A DNA stretch of 64,000 nt. It comes from a virus. Numbering within the stretch: the first letter of the stretch is position 1; every line of letters starts with the position of its first letter. The stretch spans positions 1 through 64,000 of IMG/VR virus record IMGVR_UViG_3300031216_000012, one strand, 5' to 3'. This document shows, piece after piece, positions 53,761-59,993 of the stretch. Under the pieces are notes generated by a model. The model saw nothing but the letters and a program-made list of their open reading frames with translations. It was not told the origin of the DNA and did not search any database. The translations under genes were made by a program, and so were the position numbers.

Positions 53761-54222
53761 TCAGACAGATTCACCGTCTGATCTGCGTATGCCCTTCTCC
53801 GCTGCTGACAAAAACAGAGGAGTGGCCACGTCTACGAGCGTTTGGATTGCATTTATAGCGGCCGATAATTTTTCAGGGTTCTGTTTCAAGTCTTGTTCGA
53901 TAGACCGCACAAACAAGGCCGTGTCAAAATGGAGTGCTTTGACTTTTTGCAGTGCTGAAATTAAGTCAGGACCAAAAGTAGACGTGTCTTCCTGTATTTT
54001 TACAACGCTTCCTGTTTCGAGGTCGGCGCGGGTAGCAAAACACCATCCTTTGACGTTATCTTCGCGTGGAAGTTCGCCGCGCCATAAAACGTCACGGCTC
54101 CAAGCGTTGCCGTTTTCGTCAACGTGATGACACGTTGCGCCTTCTGGTGGAACTGATAAATCCGCAGATTCCATTATCTCTAACTTAGCAGCCTTGTACT
54201 TTTCGTTTACTTCAAAGTTCAT
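53761..54222 (-). CDS. Hypothetical protein sharing a domain with 54757-55653
   Basis: 153 residues. Residues 60-80 (WCFATRADLETGSVVKIQED) parallel residues 216-234 of the larger protein at 54757-55653 (WFVASPSELQSGAVILVED). The rest is helical (KALHFDTALFVRSIEQDLKQ). The shared beta segment suggests a small reusable domain. Function unknown. Confidence 0.55.
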   Translation of the reverse strand: MNFEVNEKYKAAKLEIMESADLSVPPEGATCHHVDENGNAWSRDVLWRGELPREDNVKGWCFATRADLETGSVVKIQEDTSTFGPDLISALQKVKALHFDTALFVRSIEQDLKQNPEKLSAAINAIQTLVDVATPLFLSAAEKGIRRSDGESV

Positions 54223-54237
54223 CCGTGATCTCCTTGG

Positions 54238-54570
54238 TCATTTCCTTCTCCAGATTGGTGGAATAGCGACCCAGACGAACCGGGTCTTGAGGACCGTGGC
54301 TGTGCCTTGGGCAACACGGCCGCGGTGGATCATGGGCTTGTCATACCCGAAGAGAACTTTCGAGATCCACAGCATGCCACTGAAGATCAGCCCTCCGAAT
54401 ACTGCAGCGATCATGCCGCCGAGTGTCCCGGCGAACATGAGCATGAGGGCCACTGTTACGGCGATGTCTAGGTAGAGGTCAAGCCCTAATAGTTTGGAAC
54501 GTAGGCTCTTGGGTGTCTTGAGCAGCAGGACATACAGGGCAGTTGCACTCATTAGTCCGATAAAAACCAT
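54238..54570 (-). CDS. Membrane protein, three to four helices
   Basis: 110 residues from ATG 54570 with AAGGAG six bases upstream. Hydrophobic segments at about 1-18, 34-52 (LDIAVTVALMLMFAGTLG) and 53-75, and a basic C-terminal tail. Overlaps the next gene by 92 bases. Early membrane protein of unknown role. Confidence 0.55.
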   Translation of the reverse strand: MVFIGLMSATALYVLLLKTPKSLRSKLLGLDLYLDIAVTVALMLMFAGTLGGMIAAVFGGLIFSGMLWISKVLFGYDKPMIHRGRVAQGTATVLKTRFVWVAIPPIWRRK

Positions 54571-54751
54571 TTGAATCTCCTTCAAGTAGTGCAAATAAAG
54601 TAAAGTAAGCGAGTAAAATTAAAACGGCTACGCTTGCTGTATAGACGTACATAGGAAAGTTATAAAACTTCTCGCATACTCGATCGAGTAGGTACATACT
54701 GAAAGCAAATCCTATAACGACTCCAATTAAATAAAGTGCGAGTTTTAACAT
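54479..54751 (-). CDS. Small membrane protein
   Basis: 90 residues, ATG 54751 with AAAGGAG upstream. Two membrane helices (about 3-20 and 34-55, YVYTASVAVLILLAYFTLFA) and a Cys-containing tail (NECNCPVCP). Its last 92 bases are also the start of 54238-54570 in another frame; both starts have good ribosome-binding sites. Confidence 0.5.
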   Translation of the reverse strand: MLKLALYLIGVVIGFAFSMYLLDRVCEKFYNFPMYVYTASVAVLILLAYFTLFALLEGDSNGFYRTNECNCPVCPAAQDTQEPTFQTIRA

Positions 54752-54756
54752 TTTAT

Positions 54757-55653
54757 TTACTCCTTTGTGAATTTGGAAAACGATGCTTTGCCAGTAAGTT
54801 CGGTCAGAGGAATTTTGTCGTTATTTCCAGGCGTTAAAGTTACGCCTTCATTGTCAATCGGACAGTCAGGCCGTTTAGCCATCACCCGCGCTCGGTTGTA
54901 TGGACTAAGTCCAGTCAAGTCGATCGTGTACCACGAACTGTCCATGTCGGTGTCTTCGACGAGAATGACGGCGCCAGACTGGAGTTCAGAAGGTGATGCA
55001 ACAAACCAGCCATTGTCGCCACTGTTTACACCAGCGTATCCAAACCTAGACACTTTTTTTACTGTAAATGTGTCGTTGAGTTTTGGGCTAATTTCTTGGC
55101 CAGGGGGGCAGTAATTATTGTAGTCTGTGGGGATCTCGAAGTTGTACCAATCTACGACGCGGTAAGTTTTTCCTATTTCGTATCCCATGACATTGTCTTT
55201 TTGTGGCTCGCTGAAGTCGAACCTCGAAGCTGTCCAGTCGATGTTATTGAGGAAGGGGATGAACCGGGGGTTTGGGTGGCTGCGTTCGTAGGAGGAATCT
55301 ACTCGAGCGCAACACCAAGAATTACTGCTGCGCTTAGGCAGACTATCGAACTTAAACCATGTATCGTCTCCATCTTTCGCAACGAAGCGATGAGAGCCAG
55401 TCAGCGCAACTTCGAATGCCTTCTCAACGAGCCTCTTGATGACTGGCGAGTCTTTATGCACGGCGTAGTTGTGTCTGAGGTCGGAGAATCCGTATCCGTA
55501 AGAGCGTACTAGACAGCGCCATTCGGTTAATGTCGGGCTCCAGTACATAATGTTGCCTGCATAGGTCGATATGGTGTTGTCCGGTAGCGAGTTGAGCAGC
55601 TCGCCCGATCCGACGTAGATGTAGTCGGCAGGTAATTTAGTAGTGCCCATCAT
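54757..55653 (-). CDS. Hypothetical protein carrying one grafted 22-residue repeat
   Basis: 298 residues. Residues 1-240 are unrelated to the repeat family and include the segment shared with 53761-54222. Residues 244-265 are a perfect family unit (IDLTGLSPYNRARVMAKRPD, then CP) followed by IDNE as in the ends of the long repeat genes, then a unique tail. The nucleotide sequence 54850-54927 matches the repeat arrays closely, so the unit was probably inserted by recombination. Start ATG 55653 overlaps the upstream stop. Confidence 0.6.
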   Translation of the reverse strand: MMGTTKLPADYIYVGSGELLNSLPDNTISTYAGNIMYWSPTLTEWRCLVRSYGYGFSDLRHNYAVHKDSPVIKRLVEKAFEVALTGSHRFVAKDGDDTWFKFDSLPKRSSNSWCCARVDSSYERSHPNPRFIPFLNNIDWTASRFDFSEPQKDNVMGYEIGKTYRVVDWYNFEIPTDYNNYCPPGQEISPKLNDTFTVKKVSRFGYAGVNSGDNGWFVASPSELQSGAVILVEDTDMDSSWYTIDLTGLSPYNRARVMAKRPDCPIDNEGVTLTPGNNDKIPLTELTGKASFSKFTKE

Positions 55654-55835
55654 TTATCTCCGTGCATTTTGTTAAGGTGACGTTCTACGTTATCTAACGT
55701 GCCGTTCCGGCCGGTAGGATAGGCAGGGCGCTTTTTTGTCGCGCTGCCTTGTTTCAACGTCATCTGAGCGTACGCTGCAGCAATACGTTGGTCTCTTTTG
55801 GTGTGGCCAGGATGTATTGTTCTGCGCTTGGGCAT
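55650..55835 (-). CDS. Small basic protein
   Basis: 61 residues, AAGGAG upstream of ATG 55835. Rich in Lys, Arg and His (MPKRRTIHPGHTKRDQRIAA), suggesting nucleic-acid binding. A nine-codon ORF (MNNVNNQFI) immediately precedes it. Confidence 0.5.
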   Translation of the reverse strand: MPKRRTIHPGHTKRDQRIAAAYAQMTLKQGSATKKRPAYPTGRNGTLDNVERHLNKMHGDK

Positions 55836-55872
55836 GTCGTTTCTCCTTAGATGAATTGGTTGTTTACGTTGT

Positions 55873-56280
55873 TCATTTGGACTCCTCGAATACTACTCCA
55901 GGGTTAGCGCGGATGAACGCCGCGATCTCGGGCCATGTTGCCCCCCCGTCGTTGGCGTCTGAAAGGGTTTGTACTCCTTTGGCTGGGCCGACTTTAAGTT
56001 CTTTGTCGTCTTGAAAGTTTCCAAGAGGCCCCCGAAGCCCTAATGCTTCGAAAGCGTCGTCTGCTAATTCGCTACGGTCGCCATTGACCAGATAGGTGTG
56101 GGCGTGTTTTGGCTGCTCGTTGCCCCACTGGCCTATACCGGCGATAATGGCCGCTTCGCCCAAGCAGCAGGCTTGGTAGCTGCCGTCTCCATTCTTTTTA
56201 GCGAGCTGTCTGATGCACTGACGCTCTGCGTTCTGCTCTAGCGACTGGAGCCAGCGTTCTTGTAATGGCCCGATTTTCAT
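55873..56280 (-). CDS. Hypothetical phage protein with CCLGEA motif
   Basis: 135 residues. Pattern LQERWLQSLEQN, then YQACCLGEAA, then LSDANDGGATWPEIAAFIRA matches, in order, a widespread family of phage accessory proteins whose members carry YCCLG and LNDxGxSFxEIA blocks. Role unknown. A broken copy of this gene lies just upstream at 56336-56380. Confidence 0.55.
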   Translation of the reverse strand: MKIGPLQERWLQSLEQNAERQCIRQLAKKNGDGSYQACCLGEAAIIAGIGQWGNEQPKHAHTYLVNGDRSELADDAFEALGLRGPLGNFQDDKELKVGPAKGVQTLSDANDGGATWPEIAAFIRANPGVVFEESK

Positions 56281-56335
56281 GTTGTTTCTCCTTAGATGAA
56301 TTGGTTGTAGGCGCGGATCATGTTGTTCACGTTGT

Positions 56336-56380
56336 TCATTTGGATTCCTCGAATACTACTTCAACGGTCCGATTTTTATG
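56336..56380 (-). pseudogene. Deletion remnant of the 55873-56280 gene
   Basis: On the minus strand AAAATCGGACCG (KIGP, the second to fifth codons of 55873-56280) is joined to GTAGTATTCGAGGAATCC and AAATGA (VVFEESK and stop), its exact 3' end. The start codon reads ATA, and about 125 codons between are missing. Upstream and downstream flanks (ribosome-binding site, MNNVN spacer) are duplicated too. It is a tandem duplicate reduced by internal deletion. Confidence 0.65.
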
Positions 56381-56401
56381 ATGTGTTCTCCTTGTTAAAG
56401 A

Positions 56402-56448
56402 CACAAACCCACATTGATCCTGAATAAACAGATCCACCGTTTATTCAG
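56402..56448 (-). promoter_or_regulatory. Hairpin leader element, copy 1
   Basis: CTGAATAAAC (56420-56429) pairs with GTTTATTCAG (56439-56448) around a nine-base loop. On the minus strand it is followed by ATGTGGGTTTGTG (complement of 56402-56414). The same arrangement with a different stem lies at 59690-59732. It sits upstream of the 55873-56280 gene group and could be a leader RNA or promoter-associated element. Confidence 0.5.
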
Positions 56449-56500
56449 AGGAAGCGAGCACTTCGTTTCCATACCGAAACAAATCAACAGACGTTTCTCC

Positions 56501-57304
56501 TTAGTCAGTGAGCCAAGTGGCGAAATCTTCTTGCGCATCGTACTCGGCAGGGGATGCGACGATCTGCGATCGATGCTGGTTGAATGCTTCGAACCAGTAC
56601 GGATCGCGAGAATGTTCGGGCCAGGGCACCCGTCGCTGCGCGAGGGCCATCTGGATACGGTTGGTTTCATTGGCCAGTTTAGGGATAAGGTGGGTGAGCT
56701 CGAGGTCGAGCCCCATCCGGCGGGCCAGGATGTGATAGTTCCACATGCCGGCCGTGCGGCCACCGCCGCGCCATCGACAGTGCTCCGGCTCCCAGGTGAT
56801 CTTGGAGGTCTGGGGGTGGAACCAGCACAGGTCTGACCAGTGGAATCGTTGGATTTGGTGCATGAAATAGTTATAGCCTTGCGTACCGTTTTCTTGGAGC
56901 TGCTTGCTCGGCTGAGTGTCGGCATTGTAATTGGAATAGAACTTGAGAATCTCTACTGCAGCGTTGCCGTGGGACGGATAAAAGAATACTGGGCCTGGTG
57001 GTGGTTTGCGGTATTTCAGAGTGTAGATGATGTCGAAAATGCACGTTGGATGTTCGTGCTGATTACGCGACAAGAGCTTATTGATGTCGACAAACCACGG
57101 TTGAGGACCGAGTTCTTTGTAAAGAGGATGCACTCGAGAGTGGAGTTTGTGCATACCGCTACGTTGCGATGTGTAGATTGAGTTCATGAATGGAAGGCGT
57201 TCAGTACGAGAATAAAGTACGCCTTTGTGCGGTGCATAGATGAAATACTTGTTCAACGTGGTGTATGAAGGGAGGCAAGTTGTTGATTGTGAACGTGTTT
57301 TCAT
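56501..57304 (-). CDS. Hypothetical protein next to the putative origin
   Basis: 267 residues. Aromatic, basic and His-rich (NKYFIYAPHKGVLYSRTERL, FHWSDLCWFHPQTSKITWEP), without a recognisable catalytic motif; the first 40 residues faintly recall the opening of HNH homing nucleases. Its promoter region is the iteron-bearing AT-rich segment 57305-57660, so it may be autoregulated or be the factor that binds there. Not recognised. Confidence 0.55.
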   Translation of the reverse strand: MKTRSQSTTCLPSYTTLNKYFIYAPHKGVLYSRTERLPFMNSIYTSQRSGMHKLHSRVHPLYKELGPQPWFVDINKLLSRNQHEHPTCIFDIIYTLKYRKPPPGPVFFYPSHGNAAVEILKFYSNYNADTQPSKQLQENGTQGYNYFMHQIQRFHWSDLCWFHPQTSKITWEPEHCRWRGGGRTAGMWNYHILARRMGLDLELTHLIPKLANETNRIQMALAQRRVPWPEHSRDPYWFEAFNQHRSQIVASPAEYDAQEDFATWLTD

Positions 57305-57660
57305 GGTTATACCTGGCTGGTTTTACATGAGTAATGCTAAGTGCTTGAAAGTATACAGGAAATACGGGGCATATCAGTGCATCTGAGCAGTTTTTTGAAA
57401 GTTGGTTTTACATGAGTAATTTCAAAACGCTGTAAGTTGTTGTTTTTATTATTATTATATATATATACTATACTAATATATACTATTAAACTTTAAAAAG
57501 TGGCTTTTTCAACTACGAGTTTTTCATTATCTCTCAACCACCATTGTTCCCTGAATTGAAAAAGCGCGTTTTTACAACATAGCACCCCCTGCGCACCTTA
57601 TCCCATTGATTTATAAGTACTAAACATTACTCATGTAAAACCAGCAACCACGAAAGCTAA
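57305..57660. other. AT-rich iteron region, candidate origin or operator
   Basis: Non-coding. It holds GCTGGTTTTACATGAGTAAT at 57316-57335, a near copy at 57402-57420 and its exact inverse at 57626-57645, so two direct and one inverted iteron. Between them lies a very AT-rich stretch with a TATATATATATA run (57461-57500) and an inverted repeat GCTTTTTCAA/TTGAAAAAGC (57503-57512, 57556-57565). Iterons beside an unwinding-prone AT tract are typical of replication origins; a multi-operator promoter is the alternative. Confidence 0.6.
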
Positions 57661-57715
57661 GGAAATCAATAACTTAGCTTGCCACCCGCAAGTGGCGTAC
57701 CAAACCTGACACCGG

Positions 57716-57832
57716 CTGGTTGCAACTGACTGGTTGCGCTTTGTTGCCACTGACTGGTTGCAACTGACTGGTTGCAACTGACTGGTTGCGCTTTGTTGTC
57801 ATTGACTGGTTGCAACTGACTGGTTGCAAAAA
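57716..57832. repeat. Array of seven CTGGTTGC repeats with palindromic cores
   Basis: CTGGTTGC begins at 57716, 57730, 57754, 57768, 57782, 57806 and 57820, a 14-24-14-14-24-14 spacing. Within the 14-bp unit the core GTTGCAAC is its own reverse complement. The longer intervals contain GCTTTGTTG. The arrangement looks like an ordered set of protein-binding sites. Translations across it are low-complexity and probably not expressed. Confidence 0.85.
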
Positions 57833-57880
57833 CGGTGTTCCCCTCGAACCCCACGCTGCGCGCCGCGCTCTCGGCCTCCG

Positions 57881-58023
57881 GCATAGTAGTAAGTTGGCCG
57901 TAGCACCCTTTGCAGGGCCGGCGGGTGGGCGAGGTGCGCAGCACGAGTCTACCCTGAAGGCCCAGGGGGCATAGTAGTAAGTTGGGCGTAGCACGAGTCT
58001 ACCCTGAAGGCCCAGGGGGCATA
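57881..58023. repeat. Interleaved direct repeats downstream of the small-gene operon
   Basis: A 33-bp sequence starting GCACGAGTCTACCCTGAAGG occurs at 57941-57973 and 57991-58023. A 26-bp sequence starting GCATAGTAGTAAGTTGG occurs at 57881-57906 and 57969-57994 with one mismatch. The GCATAGTAGT word also appears at the ends of the 73-bp repeats near 58.75 and 59.24 kb. No gene is seen in 57660-58022. Confidence 0.8.
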
Positions 58024-58055
58024 AAAAAAGCCCCTGAGCCCGAAGGCCCAGAGGC
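58023..58055 (-). terminator. Terminator of the leftward small-gene operon
   Basis: On the minus strand GCCTCTG (58055-58049) pairs with CAGGGGC (58036-58030; one G-T pair) and is followed by seven T (complement of 58023-58029). It lies six bases after the stop of 58062-58262. Confidence 0.82.
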
Positions 58056-58061
58056 GGTGAG

Positions 58062-58262
58062 TTACTTGCGTTGTCTCTCCTGCTTATTCCACTCGGCAAT
58101 GTCGTCGAGTAGCTTGGGATCGCACATCTTGGTAGAGCGCGGGATGCGAGTAGCCCACCAGGCACCACCAGCAGCTGCGCCGGCCAAGAGACCGACGAGT
58201 GGGAAGATTGCTCCCACTACGAAGGCGGCGATGATGTAGACGCTTGCCTTATTGCCGTTCAT
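58062..58262 (-). CDS. 66-residue membrane protein
   Basis: ATG 58262 overlaps the upstream stop (ATGA). A long hydrophobic stretch, about 8-40 (YIIAAFVVGAIFPLVGLLAG), forms one or two helices and is followed by a charged tail (KLLDDIAEWNKQERQRK). Last gene of a run of four overlapping microproteins. Function unknown. Confidence 0.6.
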   Translation of the reverse strand: MNGNKASVYIIAAFVVGAIFPLVGLLAGAAAGGAWWATRIPRSTKMCDPKLLDDIAEWNKQERQRK

Positions 58263-58411
58263 GAGCGAGCGACCATATACCCGCCGCCGAGCACTGATAA
58301 TGCCCAGGGGGTGAGCCATACTGGGCTGATGAACGTCCCGGCAAGAACCGAGGCGACTGGGATGGCTGCCCATGCAAGCCATGTGAGTTTGTACTTGGCG
58401 ATCTCGCTCAT
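58259..58411 (-). CDS. 50-residue membrane protein
   Basis: ATG 58411 with AAGGAG upstream; the stop overlaps the next ATG. Two hydrophobic segments (LTWLAWAAIPVASVLAGTF and TPWALSVLGGGYMV) make a small double-spanning protein. It is paired with the adjacent membrane microprotein, so the two may act together. Confidence 0.55.
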   Translation of the reverse strand: MSEIAKYKLTWLAWAAIPVASVLAGTFISPVWLTPWALSVLGGGYMVARS

Positions 58412-58563
58412 GATTTCTCCTTTGCAGCCTTGGCGACTGCGCTTGCAATGAGGGCGTCGAGTGCCGCGCGGCGGGCGCGACGTTGTTCGATCTTGGCCTG
58501 GGCGCCGTTCAAAGCCGCTTTGATGTCGGCGAGAGTAGGAACGGTAAGGATGATCTTACGCAT
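58408..58563 (-). CDS. 51-residue helical protein
   Basis: ATG 58563 lies inside the end of the previous ORF (ATGCGTAA overlap). The peptide starts MRKIILTVPTLADIKAALNG and ends in a basic-Ala-rich helix (RRARRAALDALIASAVAKAA). Soluble; possibly nucleic-acid binding. Confidence 0.55.
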   Translation of the reverse strand: MRKIILTVPTLADIKAALNGAQAKIEQRRARRAALDALIASAVAKAAKEKS

Positions 58564-58705
58564 AGTAGTTCTCCAGTGCAGTGTGAAGTGAACCTCCGAA
58601 GAGGTGGAATGTGGTGCGCTCGGCAGCGGCTGCGTGCCAGGCTTTGATGAAGCGGGAGACCGGGTTGCCTTGGTCGTCGATGTAGTTGACTGTGAAAGTG
58701 CACAT
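58556..58705 (-). CDS. 49-residue protein
   Basis: ATG 58705 with TAGGAG upstream, inside the left 73-bp direct repeat. The peptide begins MCTFTVNYIDDQGNPVSRFI and ends LENYYA. Beta-like N-terminus, helical C-terminus. Not recognised. Confidence 0.55.
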   Translation of the reverse strand: MCTFTVNYIDDQGNPVSRFIKAWHAAAAERTTFHLFGGSLHTALENYYA

Positions 58706-58775
58706 GATGTACTCCTAAGTTGGTAGAGCCGCTTACCGGGATTGGCAGGCGGCATAGTAGTTCATGCTCCGTAGA
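58703..58775. repeat. Left 73-bp direct repeat flanking a repeat-protein gene
   Basis: Matches 59191-59263 with a single difference (T58733 against C59221). On the minus strand it contains the last codons of the upstream gene (YGA stop), the overlapping ten-codon ORF, a TAGGAG site and the ATG of the next gene. With its twin it brackets the gene 58762-59193. Confidence 0.92.
58733..58765 (-). CDS. Ten-codon ORF MNYYAACQSR, copy 1
   Basis: ATG 58765 overlaps the stop of 58762-59193 (ATGA). The stop is TAA here and TAG in copy 2, the only difference between the repeats, and it leaves the peptide unchanged. Probably a translational-coupling device; stable peptide unlikely. Confidence 0.3.
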   Translation of the reverse strand: MNYYAACQSR

Positions 58776-59193
58776 CGTCGGGCCGGTTTGCCCTAACCTC
58801 CGCTCGGTCACCTGAATAAAGTCCGGTCAAGTCGACCGGACATCCAGGCCTTTCTATCATCACTCGTGCTCGGTCACCTGAATCAAGCCCAGTCAAGTCA
58901 ACTGGGCAGTCAGGCCTTTCTATCATCACTCGTGCTCGGTCGTATGGACAAAGTCCATCTAAGTCAATCTGACAGTCAGGCCTGTCGATCATTACCCATG
59001 ATCGGCCCCCTGAATCAAGTCCGGTCAAGTCGATCGGGCAATCTGGGATATGAGTCATAGCCCAGACAGCCCAACCAGGTCTGTGTCCTACTAACTCTGT
59101 CCAAGTTCTGGGCTGCTCACGAAGCCACTCAATAGCTTCTAAGCAAGCTTGTTTTTTAACAGCTTGTTTAATCATATTATTTGTGATTCTCAT
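58762..59193 (-). CDS. 22-residue-repeat protein with N-terminal cap, four units
   Basis: 143 residues. The cap (KQACLEAIEWLREQPRTWTE) matches that of 50982-51566 almost residue for residue. Four units follow, more diverged than elsewhere (IDLDGLCPYDRARVMIERPD, VDLTGLYSGDRAEV), and the last ends in DVYGA inside the direct repeat. ATG 59193 has TAGGAG upstream. It lies 7 kb from its relatives between direct repeats, which suggests a translocated copy. Confidence 0.7.
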   Translation of the reverse strand: MRITNNMIKQAVKKQACLEAIEWLREQPRTWTELVGHRPGWAVWAMTHIPDCPIDLTGLDSGGRSWVMIDRPDCQIDLDGLCPYDRARVMIERPDCPVDLTGLDSGDRARVMIERPGCPVDLTGLYSGDRAEVRANRPDVYGA

Positions 59194-59263
59194 GATGTAC
59201 TCCTAAGTTGGTAGAGCCGCCTACCGGGATTGGCAGGCGGCATAGTAGTTCATGCTCCGTAGA
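59191..59263. repeat. Right 73-bp direct repeat flanking a repeat-protein gene
   Basis: Twin of 58703-58775 with one mismatch. It carries the end of 59250-59633, a ten-codon ORF, the ribosome-binding site and the ATG of 58762-59193. Recombination between the two copies would remove or add exactly one gene without breaking its neighbours. Confidence 0.92.
59221..59253 (-). CDS. Ten-codon ORF MNYYAACQSR, copy 2
   Basis: ATG 59253 overlaps the stop of 59250-59633; same peptide as copy 1, ending in TAG. Lies within the right direct repeat. Confidence 0.3.
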   Translation of the reverse strand: MNYYAACQSR

Positions 59264-59633
59264 GCGTTATCCAGTGTGCCCCGTTGCGATCGAGGCGAGG
59301 GAGGCGATGCCGTCCGTTGAGGGTGGCGTTTAGCTCTTTTGCCAGCGCCTGGACCTGCCGGTCCTCCAGATTTTCGATTTCGAAGATGCTCGGGTCGATG
59401 TCCTTGGCCAGCTGGCAGTTGTAGACGACGCCGTACTCGTTAATAGATTTGAACACCTTGGTGAAGATGGACTCTTCGCGGCCTTTGCTCTTGGCCTCTG
59501 CTTCGTTAAGGCTGAGCTCTGCCTGCTGGCAGTGCTGCTCTAAGGTCTTGGCCTGGGCGGATCTGAGTTCTGCTTCGAGCTGAGCGACGTGGGCCTGCAC
59601 CCACTTGGCTTGCTTGCTGAGGTTGTGGTGCAT
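59250..59633 (-). CDS. Coiled-coil protein, first gene of the leftward arm
   Basis: 127 residues, ATG 59633 with AGGAGAAG upstream. N-terminal coiled coil (VQAHVAQLEAELRSAQAKTL) and C-terminal globular part (IENLEDRQVQALAKELNATL) ending LYGA. It follows the leader element at 59690-59732 and opens early transcription. Not recognised. Confidence 0.6.
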   Translation of the reverse strand: MHHNLSKQAKWVQAHVAQLEAELRSAQAKTLEQHCQQAELSLNEAEAKSKGREESIFTKVFKSINEYGVVYNCQLAKDIDPSIFEIENLEDRQVQALAKELNATLNGRHRLPRLDRNGAHWITLYGA

Positions 59634-59993
59634 GGTTGCTTCTCCTATGTCTATCTATGGCAGTGTCCAGCTAGCCTATCTAACTGAATCACAAACCCAC
59701 ATCGGACCTGAGCGAACAGGTTTATCGTTCGCGAAGTATGGAGAGCAGCACTGCAGCCTGAGATGTCTGCGCTGTAAGTTCGGGCAAAGGTTCCATAGAG
59801 CGGGTGGGACTCAAGCACCTGGAATGAGCGAAGCGAAATTTTAAAGGGGGGGAGGGTTCAGCGGAAGTAGGGGAGAGACCTCTCCGCACCTCACCCATTA
59901 AATTTTCCCAACTTTTTAAGCGCTCAAAATTATCATTTTTTTTCTGGGGTATACTCCCCAAAAATTTTCTAAATTTTACTGGGGATTTTTAGC
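59634..59993. promoter_or_regulatory. Divergent intergenic region between the two transcription arms
   Basis: A 360-base non-coding gap from which both arms point outward. It contains the hairpin leader of the leftward arm (59690-59732), a G-rich run (59846-59855), AT-rich DNA from about 59898, and a TATACT hexamer at 59950-59955 inside GGGGTATACTCCCC that could be a -10 element for rightward genes, though no convincing -35 lies 17 bases upstream. Early promoters of both directions must lie here or close by. Confidence 0.5.
59690..59732 (-). promoter_or_regulatory. Hairpin leader element, copy 2
   Basis: GCGAAC (59712-59717) pairs with GTTCGC (59727-59732) around a nine-base loop, followed on the minus strand by ATGTGGGTTTGTG (complement of 59690-59702). 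Compared with copy 1 at 56402-56448 the stem changes ATAAAC/GTTTAT to GCGAAC/GTTCGC, so pairing is kept by double substitutions. It lies 57 bases upstream of gene 59250-59633. Confidence 0.5.

Noticed and set aside
57716-57832. CRISPR or minisatellite with spacers
   Set aside because: Units of 14 and 24 bp are too short and are nearly identical throughout; no cas genes are nearby (the Cas4-like nuclease at 43.9 kb is a usual phage recombination enzyme).
57666-58168. Leftward frames of 92 and 164 codons
   Set aside because: They translate the CTGGTTGC array and the direct repeats into low-complexity sequence, lack convincing ribosome-binding sites and lie beyond a strong terminator.
59950-59955. 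TATACT as a firm rightward promoter
   Set aside because: The -10-like hexamer is good but no TTGACA-like -35 lies 16-18 bases upstream, so it is only mentioned within the intergenic description.
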